This document shows, one piece after another, positions 20,541-31,700 of a DNA stretch of 64,000 nt. A program made the translations under genes and the position numbers. The notes under the pieces are model-generated. The model did no database searches. It was not told where the DNA came from and was given only the letters and a program-made list of their open reading frames with translations. The stretch is from Corynespora cassiicola. Taxonomy: Eukaryota > Ascomycota > Dothideomycetes > Pleosporales > Corynesporascaceae. The stretch spans positions 2,046,001 to 2,110,000 of the forward strand of contig JAEUWY010000008.1 of the NCBI GenBank assembly GCA_022059125.1. Reading direction: 5' to 3'. Position 1 is the first letter of the stretch. Each line of letters opens with the position of its first letter.

Positions 20541-22247
20541 ATGGGTGCCGTTCTGTCAGTCGTTGCCCTCTGGCTGGTGTACCAGCTCGCCAAGGCCCTG
20601 TATAACATCTCCCCTTTCCACCCCCTAAGCCACATCCCCGGACCGAAGCTGGCTGCGGCAACGTACTGGCCAGAGTTCTACTACGACGTCATCCAGTATG
20701 GATGCTACACGAAGCAGATTGTTGAGATGCACAAGAAATATGGTGGGTCAATCTCGACGGCATCGTATGTACACCTACTAATCGTCTTCCAGGCCCCATT
20801 GTTCGCATAAACCCTCACGAAGTTCACTGTAACGATGTTGGCTTTGCCGACGAAATCTACGCTGTGGGTGGACGCAAGCGAAACAAACCCGTGCACCAAA
20901 TCAATGGCACTGCGTAAGAACCCTCCCCCCCACCACCATTTGATTGAGCCATCGCTAAGACCGCTGGAATCCACTCAGTCTTGGAGAGGCTGGCTTTGGA
21001 ACTATTGACCATGACCTCCACCGCGTCCGTCGCGCTCCAGTAGCCAAATTCTTCTCACGTGGCATGATTGCGCGCCTTGAACCTGAGATTCATAAGCTTG
21101 TTGGTAAGCTTTGTGACAAGGTCCTGGCGGAATCTGGAAGAGGCCCTTTTGACCTCACCGTGGCCTATAGCTGCTTTACTGCTGATGCCATATCCGGTTA
21201 CGCCTTCGGCGAGAGTTTTGGATTCCTGGAACAGAAAGGCTGGAAGCCCAACTTCCGCGAGCCCACCGAGGCCCTCCTTAAGCCCTGTTTCGTGTTCCGC
21301 TTTTTCCCCTGGTTGAAGGCTACCGCGGGCTTCGCAACCGCCATTGTCGACTACCTGCCCAAGGACATTGCTCTCTTCGTGCAGACAATGAAGATTGATC
21401 TTCCTGCCAAGATCACAAAGGCAAAGGCCGACATTGACTCTGGCATCAAGTACGATAAGATCACCATTTTCGGATCACTCTTGGAATCGGATCTGGACCT
21501 CATCGACAAGGAACCGCAGCGCCTGGCAGATGAAGCCGGAGCCGTAGCCGCGGCGGGAACGGAAACGACCAGCTGGACTTTGACCGTGATTACGTATCAC
21601 TTGCTCACTAAGCCAGAAATCCTTGAGAAACTAACCCGCGAGCTCAAGGAGGCTGTGGATGATGCAAGGAACCTGCCCAACTGGACAGTACTTGAGAACC
21701 TGCCCTACCTGGGTGCCGTCATTCAAGAGGGTCTGCGTTTGTCATATGGGGTCTCAGCTCGGACTGCCCGTATTCCTACTGGGGAGAACCTGATCTACCG
21801 CGGAGAATGGAACAAGAAGCCGGTGGAGCACGTGATTCCTCAGGGGTTTGCCGTTGGCATGTCGTCGGCCATCACGCACCATGATGAGACGGTTTTCCCG
21901 GATTCCAATGCTTTCGTTCCTGAGCGCTGGTTGGACGAGAACAATCAGCGAAGGAAGGATGTGGAGCGCGGTATGCTGGCATTCTCCAAGGGCAGCCGAT
22001 CTTGCCTAGGAATGAAGTAAGTAACCCCTTTCCCCTACACCATGCATCCGTCCAAGAAAAGTTATGCTAACGGCAGTTCTGTAGTCTCGCGCTATGCGAG
22101 CTCAACGTCTGTCTCACGGCGTTGGCACTTCGCGTTTTGCCCCAAATGAAGCTTAACGACACCGTCGAAGCCGACCTTCTTTACGACCACGACATGTTCA
22201 TTCCTAGGCCCAAAGATACCCGAGGCGTTCGCGTTACCATTGACTGA
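20541..22247 (+). CDS. Cytochrome P450 monooxygenase, four exons
   Basis: Exons 20541-20742, 20793-20913, 20979-22016 and 22085-22247 give 507 aa in continuous phase. The first intron falls after HKKYG and the last splits the heme loop after CLGM. The protein has an N-terminal membrane helix, the hinge HIPGPKLAA, the I-helix [10 protein letters not shown], the K-helix [15 protein letters not shown] and the heme loop [12 protein letters not shown] (Cys near residue 449), so all landmarks are present. It shares general style with the P450 at 7597-9182 (the same QE..R.SYG and PERWLD segments), but introns differ. It stands apart from other biosynthetic genes by more than 5 kb on the left. It could be an outlying tailoring gene or an unrelated detoxification P450; substrate is unknown. 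Confidence 0.93.
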
Positions 22248-23254
22248 TAAAAATCACATGTTGTACCTCGAGTTACATCGTGGAGCAGTATGCTAAGGAG
22301 CGGCAAGTTGTTGGTTGTTTTTTTCGGACCCTCTTCCGATGATTTTGTATGGAGTCCTAGAGGAGTTCACGTGAGATTTAGATGTACAAAATATACCGCG
22401 TGGCTAAAGCCTCCCGTGCCCACTGTTGGATTAATTATCTCGTTGCCGTTGTGACAGCTTCTACGATTCATGTTTCTCGGCGCGACTTTCCCGATCCAAC
22501 TCGCCGTGTTAGCCGCCCGGACGAGACTACCCTAGAGCAGCAACCTTCCGAAGGACGCGGCCGGCACAGACGACTAGTGTTCATTTTGTTGCTGTAGCGC
22601 TTGAAAAGCTCCGGCACAGCAGGTACGGGACTGTGCGACGTCCAGAGCCCCTCACTCACTTCGGCCGTATTATCTTCTCCAACGGAACTTGCCTGAGTTT
22701 TATCTTCGCGCTAGATGCCCGAGCCGCGGGGGATCGAAAATCAATATCCCGAAGATACGGAAGGTCGTGTGCCTGGGACATCGCAAAGGCCCTGCCCCTA
22801 TCGGTCCGAGGATGGATTTGGCAGACGAGGAGGCGTGGGTCTCTCTGGTCCCACATTTCCGGAACCGTGGGCTGGAAAAATTGACAGCACTAGCGATCGG
22901 CAGTCGTAAAGTCCAACTTTAGACTGGCAGCGAAGAGGGTCCGGAGGCGTTATGAGCAAGGACATGGTCTTTGTGTACGGAATAGCAGCACCCTGAAACT
23001 TGGATGCGCGATGGATTTTTGAACCAAAATTCTGAGCCGCGTAAAGCTGCTTCCACGCAGGAGCAGGAACCCTTCCCCATGCTCTCGTCTCCAGTCCAAC
23101 GGCTTCATGACACATTGGACAGCTTAATTGCTACCGTTATAGGGTCACTCGACTTGGCCGGCTTTTGTTATAGTATGCCGAGGCGGCGCACCTCTGCTCC
23201 TCGCCGTCGTGTCTTGTGCTTACCGCTTCACTCCCCACCCGATCGTCACCCACG
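22248..23254. other. Intergenic region
   Basis: About 1 kb between two + strand genes with only short, motif-free frames. It holds the P450 3' end and the promoter of the rhodopsin-domain gene. No repeat or RNA gene was recognised. Confidence 0.45.
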
Positions 23255-24631
23255 ATGTCGTCGACGGCTGATCCGAACGCCAGAATAATACAGTTGGATA
23301 GCCTGCCACTTGCCATTGTAACCATATCGTGCGCTTTCTTTGGCTTGTCGTTCATTTCTGTCTCGTTGAGGACGTATACCCGCCTGCAGAAAGGCATCTT
23401 CGGCCTAGACGATGCCTTCATGGTAGCAGGACTCGTAAGTCTAGACCAATCCACACCGACTCGCGATAAAGCGATCTACTACAAACAGGTCTGACTAAAG
23501 TGATGGCTTAGGTCGCCTATGTGCCTGCTACGGGGTTGACCATCTATGGCTTTCTGTGTGGGTTGGGGAGACTCGATCAAGACTTGAACCAGTGGCAGTG
23601 GAGCAAGGCCATGGAGTACTACATCATCTGGATCTTGGTCTATGTTGTGGCTCTGGCGACGGTCAAGTCCTCCGTCTCCTTGACCATCCAGCGCATTGTC
23701 GGGATGAAGCAAGGCTTGCGCAACACCGTTTGGGTTCTCCTGGCCATTACCTGGTGTTCATTCGGAATCACCTTCATTGGTACTCTGCTCTACTGCCGGC
23801 CAGTTCGCACCATCTGGACTCCGGCGCTGGCACTGTCTGGAGAGGGCTCATGCGCGCCCGTGGACACCTTTATCATCATCGCCCACACCGCCACCGTCTC
23901 CACAATTGTGACTGATTTGGCCTTGGTAGTCGTGCCGGCTATTCTGCTGTGGAATACGCAGATGAGTAGGCAGAAGCGACTACAGGCCTTCGGCCTATTA
24001 TCCTTTGCTTCGGTGTAAGTTTTGTTTACGCCTAGTCTCCAGGCGCTATGTCGCGTTCGTGTTCGCACATGCTGATACCTGCTTGAACAGTGCATCGATC
24101 ATCACCATGGTGCGGATCCCCTACGTCAACAAATTCAAAGAAGGTGCCAACCTCCCATGTAAGTGACAAAATGTGGTCCGTACACTTGTAGGTCTCCAGC
24201 TAATCGATCGCCTAGTCTGGGTCGCGCACATCTTACTCTGCTCCAACGTTGAAACGGGAATCGGATGTATAGCATCGTCTGTGCCATCCCTTCGCCACAT
24301 CTTCCGCAGCAACAGTGAGAACAGCTCGTCCGGGCCGAGCAAAAGGAGCGGCAACACCAGCAACCCCTTCGCTGACAGCGGCGGGTCGCGTCAGCGAAGG
24401 GTCCGCGAGAGCTTTTTGAACCCTACCGATATCGGATACAGTCTCTCGACGGTCAGAGGCAGGGCCGATGATAACTGGCAGCTCCTGCAAGATGGCAATT
24501 CGGACCGAGTCGACCCTAATGCCGATCAAAAGGGCATTTATGCGGAGCGGACGTATGCCGTGGACATCGAGATGTCCTCGAGCATGAAGAAGAAGAAGCA
24601 CCGATCTTTAAATGTAAAAGAAGCCCAGTAG
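23255..24631 (+). CDS. Rhodopsin-domain (PTH11-like) integral membrane protein
   Basis: Four exons (23255-23434, 23512-24014, 24091-24158, 24216-24631) join in phase to 388 aa. Seven hydrophobic segments can be traced from residue 18 to about 275. Family landmarks include LRTYTRLQKGIFGLDDAF after helix 1, a long helix 3-4 region with Cys pairs (LLYCRPVRTIW, GEGSCAPV), and GIGCIASSVPSLRHIFR at the end of helix 7. These are typical of the fungal rhodopsin-domain membrane family, some members of which are PTH11-type GPCR-like proteins. The remaining 110 residues form a Ser/Asp-rich cytosolic tail ending in a KKKK cluster. No CFEM domain is present. Ligand and role are unknown; plasma membrane location is expected. 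Confidence 0.88.
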
Positions 24632-25044
24632 ACATAATAGAAACGCCAGTCGTTCCCCGCCTGCGGCCTACAAAAGTCTGTTCGATGTGCGTGCTAAGCG
24701 TCCACTAACGCGGAAACTAAGGCTTAGGCAACCACTACTGCACCCGTAGCGGACGACTACGAGACATGAGATGAAAAAGCAACTCTTTTTTACAAAGTGT
24801 GTAGTCTCGTAGCAAAAAGTAAAGTGTAGGGTACAATTACCGAGAGGCTGCCAAGCCCATGTCGTTTACAATGAGCAGGGGTGAATCACATCATTCCCCA
24901 TGTAAAGTTTGGATACGAGTTCTTATCACCCGATGATAGCTACAACCAGCCAGCCACAAATACCATTCCCTCCATTCAAATCTCTGCCGCGGGATAGGCC
25001 TGGTGCTGATCATCCACCACCTGCAGGATCCGCATCCTTCCCCT
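24632..25044. other. Intergenic region between convergent genes
   Basis: This 413-nt stretch separates the 3' ends of the rhodopsin-domain gene and the LPMO gene. No gene or repeat was recognised. Confidence 0.45.
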
Positions 25045-25882
25045 TCACCCCGTCCAGACCGCAGGCCCAGGCGCAGTATAGCTCGTCGCAATCGGATAGT
25101 ACGACCACCGCAACCCCGGATCGTTCGCATTATACGCCCCCGGGAACGCCACCAACGGCCCCGGATTCCCCTTGCCGCCGCCAGTGACCTCGACCTGCGC
25201 GCAAGACAGATAGATCTGCGCACCGCCCACGCTCTGCGCCTGGTGCAGCGCGATACTTTCAACGCGCACGAGATACTTGCCGCTCGGCGTCGCGGCCGGG
25301 ATCTGGAAATCGACCACTTGCTTTTCTATCCCCGTTGTTAGGAACGATGCGTCCCACCGATGGGGGAAAAGATACGAAAAAGGGAAGAGGAAAGAAAAAA
25401 AAAAAAGTCTTACTGTACGCCGGCCATGTCGCCTCTCCCGACCCCAGCGGCGACCCCTGGGCGCTGATCGACTTCACCTTGAACCACACGTTCCCCGCCG
25501 CCTCCCACGTATTCACATCCGCGCCGTCGGGCACCCTGGCCATGTAGAACTGCACGGGCCCAAAGTGCGAGATCTCGGCCAGCGCGACGAAGCCCAGCGT
25601 GTCGCCCGCGGCCACCTTTGCGGTGCCGGTGCCGGGCCGATTCTGGAAGCAGCGCATGTCCGGGCTGGTGACGCTGGTTACGCCGGAGTTGGTTTGGAAG
25701 TTTTTGGTTTGCCGGATCGAGGTCCATTCTGTGGATTCTTGCTGGCCGTTGAGGACGAGTTTGGAGAAGCGGTCTGAGGGGGGGGATGTTAGGGACAGGG
25801 TGGGAGAATGGGGGGTTGGGGACATACAGTGCGCCTGAGCGGTGGTTACTAGGAGGAGGAGGAGGGATGCGAGGAGCTTCAT
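25045..25882 (-). CDS. Secreted AA9 lytic polysaccharide monooxygenase (former GH61)
   Basis: Three exons (25882-25828, 25773-25414, 25325-25045) give 231 aa, the usual size of a single-domain AA9. A 17-residue signal peptide ends at AQA, so the mature protein begins with His18, the first copper ligand. The second His (His88) lies in ISHFGPVQFYMA, and the axial Tyr lies in AQIYLSCAQ. VAFPGAYNANDPG near the C-terminus is the family's conserved loop. A Cys pair (Cys60 and the Cys after the axial Tyr) may form a disulfide. The enzyme oxidatively cleaves cellulose or other beta-glucans outside the cell; no carbohydrate-binding module is attached. Intron 2 contains a run of about 12 T on the coding strand. 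It sits near the carbohydrate cluster at 30-39 kb but is separated from it by a HET gene. Confidence 0.92.
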
Positions 25883-27053
25883 CTTTTCTGATGTCTCTGG
25901 GTAGTTCTGGATAAGAAAAGAGGAGGAAACGGAGTGTTAGTGTGTGAAGGGGCGCACATAATATACCACATGCCTTGAGAGTACCACGCGCTCTTGTCAA
26001 TACCGGCATGGATTACATCACTCTCGGCATATTTATGTATATTCATGTACGCACGGATGGGGTTGCCCGGGACCTCTAAACGGGCATCGCGAAGGTATTC
26101 AGCCGGTTTGGTTAATGTATGTATAGTGCACGATCCAAATTTGGGATACATAATCTCTGTATTGGGTATAGGGTAGGCTCGGCTATTTTTGAAAACCAGC
26201 TCCAATACAGGTGATAAATACTGGCAGAGCGCTTGGTACTTGAACAGGCTTCCTGCTTACTCGATCGGGTCAATCTAGGCGCTGGAACAGTCACGATGGA
26301 AGAAAGCTTTTTGGTTTGACAACTGGAGTTTTCCGACTTAAGAAGCAGACTTTTACTGGATACCTTGAAATTTAGCTGCATTTATTTAATAAGTAACATT
26401 ACTTACGGTAAAGTCTTCCTGTAGTACAGGGGAAAACTGCGATTCCTACAGCATACTTGAAAAATTTCTATCTATACTTATTTGGAACTCATAAGATTTC
26501 CTAGCAATCACACATTTAACAAGCTAATAAGTAATCCACTAATAGAAATTGCTTATAAAGGCCCCCAAAGCTGTGGCTTAAGTCACATGCCTAACAAAAA
26601 CTATTCCCTGCTTCCCGCGCTTATCAGCTCTTGGCTAATTCAAACCTTACGATAGACTCGGAAGGCTGGGTTGTCGCTTAGACTGCCCCTGAGATGTCCA
26701 TACCAGGCCGAACGTACATCAAACAGTAGTTGAGAATTACGGTCCATATATTATTTTAACAACATCGAGTCTTTATATCAGAAGAATACAAGCAAGTATG
26801 ATCACAAAAGTGGTTTGCGATACTTGATCGGTGTGGTCTCGGAGTAAGATGAATCAGGCTGAGGATTCTCGTACTCGGATGAACGATAAGTCGAAATTCC
26901 GCTTTTAGCGGGCGGCTTTTCCACCAAGATTAATCAGCATAAGAGTGTGTTGGAATATATATATTAAGTAAAATCCCCGAGGAAACCGACAAAAAGGACT
27001 ATCGACTTACTTGTCCAACGAGTTGATCAAAAGACTTTTCAGCCTCTCGCACT
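25883..27053. other. AT-rich intergenic region
   Basis: This 1.17-kb stretch lies between divergent genes (LPMO leftwards, HET gene rightwards). The middle, about 26340-26560, is AT-rich. A TATATATATATTAAG run near 26955-26970 lies about 90 nt upstream of the HET start and could serve as its core promoter. No gene was recognised. Confidence 0.45.
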
Positions 27054-29741
27054 ATGCAGCAAGAATATGCAGGAAGAAAACCTACTACAAGTCTTAAAGA
27101 TGATCATCTCACGAAGATTCTGGCAAATGAATTCCAAGAGCCGGAAGAAAGAATTCTGAGAAGAGGTGTTCCGGAGAACCGAACTCGTTTTCGAGATCCT
27201 CGAACGCCACTCGAGAATTGGAACACGGCCTGGACGAAAATACAAAAGAGGGCAAAGATATCGATGCGGTTGAATAGATTCGACTATAGTAGGCAACCAC
27301 TATCGGGAAATGAGATCAGGTTGCTATCAATTCGACCAGACGAGAGGAGTGAATCAATTCGATGCGATCTTTTCGTCAAAGACTTAGCGACTCTCAAAGG
27401 AAAATTCGAGGCTCTCTCGTATTGCTGGGGAAAAGAACAAGATCATGAGGGAATCATAAAGATTCGGCAGACCTGTTGGATTCCAAAAAAAGAGGAACCT
27501 GAGGATGGCGAATACAAGACCTATCCGTACACAGAATTCCCCGTTACTCCGAATCTGCTGACTGCACTTATTCACCTGCGAAGTGAGCTTACGCCGGTTC
27601 TTATATGGGTAGATGCTATTTGCATCAACCAAAAGGAAACTACTGAGGGAATAAGAGAGAAGAATCAACAGCTGTCGATGATGAGTGATATATACAACTC
27701 TGCAAAGAATGTTTGCATATGGTTGGGGCCGAATAATGAAAAGACGATAGAGGCAATGAAGTTCGTGAACACTATCATGAATTTCCAGACTCTTGATGAA
27801 CATCTCAGAGATGAAGACAAACTGAACATCAGGAAGGAATCAAATAAATCTACGGCGGAAAGCAATGGATATACAGACCCAGACAATGAATGGATCAATC
27901 TAGTGAAAACTTTGAAAGAAACAGAATGGTTCAGTCGGCGATGGATTATTCAGGAAATAGCATCGGCACGAAACGCCTCTGTTCACTGTGGGGATGAAGT
28001 TATTCACTGGGATGACCTGACGGATGCTATCTTGCTTCTCCAAGAGAATCAGGAGTCTCTGAAAAGCACAGTGGATAAAAACATCTTCAGTGAAGTAGTG
28101 ACGTTGAGTGCGACACAACTTGTCACAGCGCTGACCAACGTATGCCATAAATCTTCAAATGGAGATATTACGGAAAGACTGCTGGATCTCGAAACTCTTG
28201 TCTGTACTTTTCAACAGTTCCAAGCTCGATATCCCCAGGACATCATTCACTCAGTCCGAGCCTTAGCAAAAGATCTGCATGGAGCTGGCGGGAACAGAAA
28301 CTCGGCTCTATTGGCTGCAATGCATGACGACAGCTCCAGGGATCTGTTCATTGCATTTGTGAATCATTGCATAGAACATTCCAGGTCGCTGGATATCATA
28401 TGTCGACATTGGGCACCATCGATTACCGACACGGCAGGTGAAGAAATTGAACTACCGAGCTGGATATCAAAGCTTGCCAATGGACCTTTTGGTGCACCAG
28501 GAGAGTCGCATCAGCGACAAAATGGAGAGAATTTTGTTGCAATGTCTCCAAACGACAAAAGGAAACGTTACAATGCATCTGATGGTTGGGACCTACCAAA
28601 CAGGAAGTCAGATTATGAGCGGAAACCCCGACTATCCCAGCTCAAGATTCGCGACCATAAAGCCCTCGGTACAAGTCGTTGGCCTTCCGTTGAAAGTAAT
28701 GACCCGAGATATGCGTCAACAGTGGTTGAGTCGCCATTGGAAGTAGAGAGAAGAAGGTCCGTTTCCAGAAGGCCCAAAGAGGCTCAAAGTGAATCTTCAG
28801 AACAAAAAGAGTCTTTACCCACCATTCAATCAATAATCGAGGCGATGACTCCTGAATCACGGAAAGAACACACTGAATCGGCGCCAGATGGCGCATCCGT
28901 GCCACCATTTATCAAAGTTTCTGCGCAATCTGCTGAACGTGGAGAAGAAAGCGCGGCTGGTCCAACATACCAGCCGAGTAACCAGAAAATGAGTAAAAAG
29001 AAACAGGAGGCACCGGTATCAGAGCACGAAGTGCCTAGCAAGCCAGCCAACTTCCAGAAGAAAGATGTCTACAGAGCCAGAAGAGACAGTTACATACAAG
29101 AGGATAAGGAGCATGACAAGTTATTACCAGGTCAGCTAGAAGTAAACGGATGCGCACTGGGCACTGTTCGAGAATGTTCCGACGTGATGAGAGATGGAAT
29201 CATCCCAGGAAATTGGTTGGCGGAACTCGGGTGGAACCGCAAATCTACCAACAACCACGTACCCGAAATTGTATGGAGACTTTTGGTTGCGGACCGAAAC
29301 CCAGAGGGCGGCAATGCTCCGGGCTGGTATAGAAGGGCCTGTCTTCATTGCTTGAAAGACACTCGATTGGTGAACAGCCGTGGAGATCTTAATACCCACA
29401 GGGCAGACAAGATCTCCGAGTCAATGACGTTGAAGTACCTCCGTCGAGTGGAGAGCGTCATATGGAGGCGACGGATAGTCAGGATTGAAACGGGATCCTC
29501 ACAAAGCAAATATCTCTACGGATTGGCACCAGAAGCTACAAGAGAAGGTGATATGGTCTGTATACTGGCTGCATGTTCGGTGCCTACAGTGTTGCGAAAA
29601 ATCGAAGCGGAGGACCAAAAGCCTGGTGCGAAGGTGTTCCAGTTGATCGGTGAGGCCTATGTGCACGGTAGAATGGACGGCGAGGCTGTGAGGGAGTTTA
29701 AAAGTCGGGAGACGCCATTTAGGTCATTCATGCTTCAATAA
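27054..29741 (+). CDS. HET-domain (heterokaryon incompatibility) protein
   Basis: A single intron-free frame encodes 895 aa from the ATG at 27054. Residues about 115-285 carry the HET domain blocks in order: FEALSYCWG, LIWVDAICINQ, and the long block running through MMSDIYNSAKNVCIWLG to WFSRRWIIQEIA. An unrecognised middle region follows, with a charged, Ser/Glu/Lys-rich linker at about 470-690. The C-terminal 200 residues contain the segments VIWRRRIVRIETG and YGLAPEATREGDMVCIL, which resemble the late block seen in many HET proteins, where an enzyme-like cap judges whether the protein may be active. HET proteins trigger cell death when unlike strains fuse, but most family members are uncharacterised. 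Neighbouring genes give no hint of a partner. Confidence 0.9.
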   Translation: MQQEYAGRKPTTSLKDDHLTKILANEFQEPEERILRRGVPENRTRFRDPRTPLENWNTAWTKIQKRAKISMRLNRFDYSRQPLSGNEIRLLSIRPDERSESIRCDLFVKDLATLKGKFEALSYCWGKEQDHEGIIKIRQTCWIPKKEEPEDGEYKTYPYTEFPVTPNLLTALIHLRSELTPVLIWVDAICINQKETTEGIREKNQQLSMMSDIYNSAKNVCIWLGPNNEKTIEAMKFVNTIMNFQTLDEHLRDEDKLNIRKESNKSTAESNGYTDPDNEWINLVKTLKETEWFSRRWIIQEIASARNASVHCGDEVIHWDDLTDAILLLQENQESLKSTVDKNIFSEVVTLSATQLVTALTNVCHKSSNGDITERLLDLETLVCTFQQFQARYPQDIIHSVRALAKDLHGAGGNRNSALLAAMHDDSSRDLFIAFVNHCIEHSRSLDIICRHWAPSITDTAGEEIELPSWISKLANGPFGAPGESHQRQNGENFVAMSPNDKRKRYNASDGWDLPNRKSDYERKPRLSQLKIRDHKALGTSRWPSVESNDPRYASTVVESPLEVERRRSVSRRPKEAQSESSEQKESLPTIQSIIEAMTPESRKEHTESAPDGASVPPFIKVSAQSAERGEESAAGPTYQPSNQKMSKKKQEAPVSEHEVPSKPANFQKKDVYRARRDSYIQEDKEHDKLLPGQLEVNGCALGTVRECSDVMRDGIIPGNWLAELGWNRKSTNNHVPEIVWRLLVADRNPEGGNAPGWYRRACLHCLKDTRLVNSRGDLNTHRADKISESMTLKYLRRVESVIWRRRIVRIETGSSQSKYLYGLAPEATREGDMVCILAACSVPTVLRKIEAEDQKPGAKVFQLIGEAYVHGRMDGEAVREFKSRETPFRSFMLQ

Positions 29742-30284
29742 TCACGAATTATCTAGGAGTTATGTTAAGTGTGGGATTTCAATCATCTCTATGCCATGTC
29801 ATAGCTCTTCCTCTTTTTCGGTTTTGTTAGGGCATGAAAGGTCGTATTGTTTGCGCGGCGTGTTTTTTTCATGCTAAAATGATGAAACTGAATGATAATC
29901 ACGATTCAAAAATGGCCACAACGAAGACCAGTAGCTTCAAAAGGCTCAAAGTTGCCAGCTGATGGACCAGTGATCGACACGGGTGAGCAGACTGATGACC
30001 CAAGGACCCTCATGTTCATGCATGTGGGACGTAAGACCTAATCCAAAAGAATTAAATGGCAATAATACCGATCAAATACGTGTTAAAGTGAGAACGTGGC
30101 TTTATCTTTGGACATGGGTCGAATATCTTGGCGGCGCAAGGCTGAGGTTCAGCCGTACGGGGTTCAGCTTTGGTGGCTTATCTGCAGCCAGACCGGGCAG
30201 TCATATGGATTCATGATTACACCAGAAAAAAATTGCCTTAACTCTTTTGGATCTACATTGATTTGCTGCAGTACACCCTAATCC
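29742..30284. other. Intergenic region between convergent genes
   Basis: This 543-nt stretch lies between the 3' ends of the HET gene and the glycoside hydrolase gene. No gene was seen. Confidence 0.45.
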
Positions 30285-31700
30285 TCAAACCCCAGAGAAT
30301 TCGTACGCGTAGGCCGTTGCATTTGTTGGAAAGTCGACCAAAATATTAACCTGTAGAATAATGCTTAGTATAGCAGTTACAATGCGATAAAATTCACTTA
30401 CTACTCCATCTTCATGAGACAACGAGCTCACACCCAAATCCGTGGGTGGCCCCATCTCCCCAGTCGGCCCCGCCCAATCAAAACGATAAGTCCTGACATC
30501 CACTTTTCCAGATGCCGCAAGACCGATGCTATCAAGACCAGAAATGCTAAAATTGTAGGCCGCTTGTACGGTGCGAGTACCAGCAATCACCTTGACCGTG
30601 CTCCCATCTTTGGTAGCATAGACGTCAAAGAGACGGTCAGAAGATGAGGTTGTGGCTACACGGTCTCCTAGCATTGAAGCATAGTACTTGTAAAGCTGCC
30701 ATTCGCCATTAGGATAATACTCTCCGTCCGTATTCTTGTAGATGAGGTTGGCGAGGTAGTCGTGCAAGGCGGTTGTTGAACCCCAGTTCGCGCGCAGCCC
30801 TCGGAGATTGTAGCGCTCTAGTTGAGCGATATAGAATACTGAGCAGCCTGGGGTCTGCTCAGTTGGCCAAGCGTATTCGTTGATGTCGATAGGGAGATCA
30901 GGAAGGTTGTCGACGGCTTTCAAGGTGTTGAGGTCAGGGATCGTAGTGTCGGGTTCGCGAGACCAGTCTCCGATCTGGTGCCAGGAGTAAATATCCGGTA
31001 CGGTCTCATTGCTGGCGATGGTGCTGAGCCAAGTTTTCCAATGGTTATTGTCGAGGCTGGGGGATACAGCCATTGATGGGCCGCTGACAAGGGTGCTGGG
31101 AAGCGCACGTTTGAAGAAGTTGTGAGCACGGGCGTAGTACGCTAGATACTGGTCCCAAGGACGGTTCCAAAAGGTTGTAAGATCTGGCTCGTTCCAGATG
31201 TCGATGACGAGCTCTTCGAGCATGTCATTAGCCTGGAGGTCATCTGCAAGCTGTTGAAAGAATGATTCTGCCTCGGTCCAGTTTCCTCCATCGCCGGGGT
31301 AGAGTGGGATGTTGCTTCCATCTGCACCCCAAAGATCGTGCACGAGCAGGATAAATGTTCCGCCGTACTTCCGAGTAGTTCGATAATTAGATATAGTAGA
31401 GTTCAGTCGTGGTACGTAGCCTTGGTAACCATCGATCCAGCCACGGGACGGAGTCTGAGCGCCACCAGCGCGACTAGCAACGAATTTGACATCGCGAATA
31501 AAGTTTTCAGGAATTGAAGTATCCGCTTCCACGCCATTGTCAGGAAAGCCATAGATCCAGCCCGACGCAATGAATTTCGCAGGACCAGTGTTTTTGGAAA
31601 GATCGACAGTCGCAACTCCGCTGGATGTTTGCCTGGTTGTGACAGCTCCAAGCACAGAAATGCTCGAGAGCAGAATAGCTGCCAAAGAAATGGCTTTCAT
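30285..31700 (-). CDS. Secreted glycoside hydrolase, clan GH-A (GH39-like)
   Basis: Exon 1 (31700-30402) and exon 2 (30350-30285) give 454 aa. The 51-nt intron between them (GTAAGT...ACTAAG...CTACAG) is a multiple of three without a stop, so unspliced mRNA would also be open and give 471 aa. A signal peptide of about 18 residues (ends LGA) starts the protein. The catalytic acid/base fits Glu171 in IDIWNEPDLT and the nucleophile fits Glu275 in IDINEYAWPT, the Asn-Glu...Glu pattern of (beta/alpha)8 clan GH-A enzymes. The overall look is closest to GH39 (beta-xylosidase-type) proteins, but family and substrate are inferred. It diverges from the GH31 gene, with which it may degrade one polysaccharide, this enzyme acting outside the cell. 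Confidence 0.85.
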   Translation of the reverse strand: MKAISLAAILLSSISVLGAVTTRQTSSGVATVDLSKNTGPAKFIASGWIYGFPDNGVEADTSIPENFIRDVKFVASRAGGAQTPSRGWIDGYQGYVPRLNSTISNYRTTRKYGGTFILLVHDLWGADGSNIPLYPGDGGNWTEAESFFQQLADDLQANDMLEELVIDIWNEPDLTTFWNRPWDQYLAYYARAHNFFKRALPSTLVSGPSMAVSPSLDNNHWKTWLSTIASNETVPDIYSWHQIGDWSREPDTTIPDLNTLKAVDNLPDLPIDINEYAWPTEQTPGCSVFYIAQLERYNLRGLRANWGSTTALHDYLANLIYKNTDGEYYPNGEWQLYKYYASMLGDRVATTSSSDRLFDVYATKDGSTVKVIAGTRTVQAAYNFSISGLDSIGLAASGKVDVRTYRFDWAGPTGEMGPPTDLGVSSLSHEDGVVSEFYRIVTAILSIILQVNILVDFPTNATAYAYEFSGV

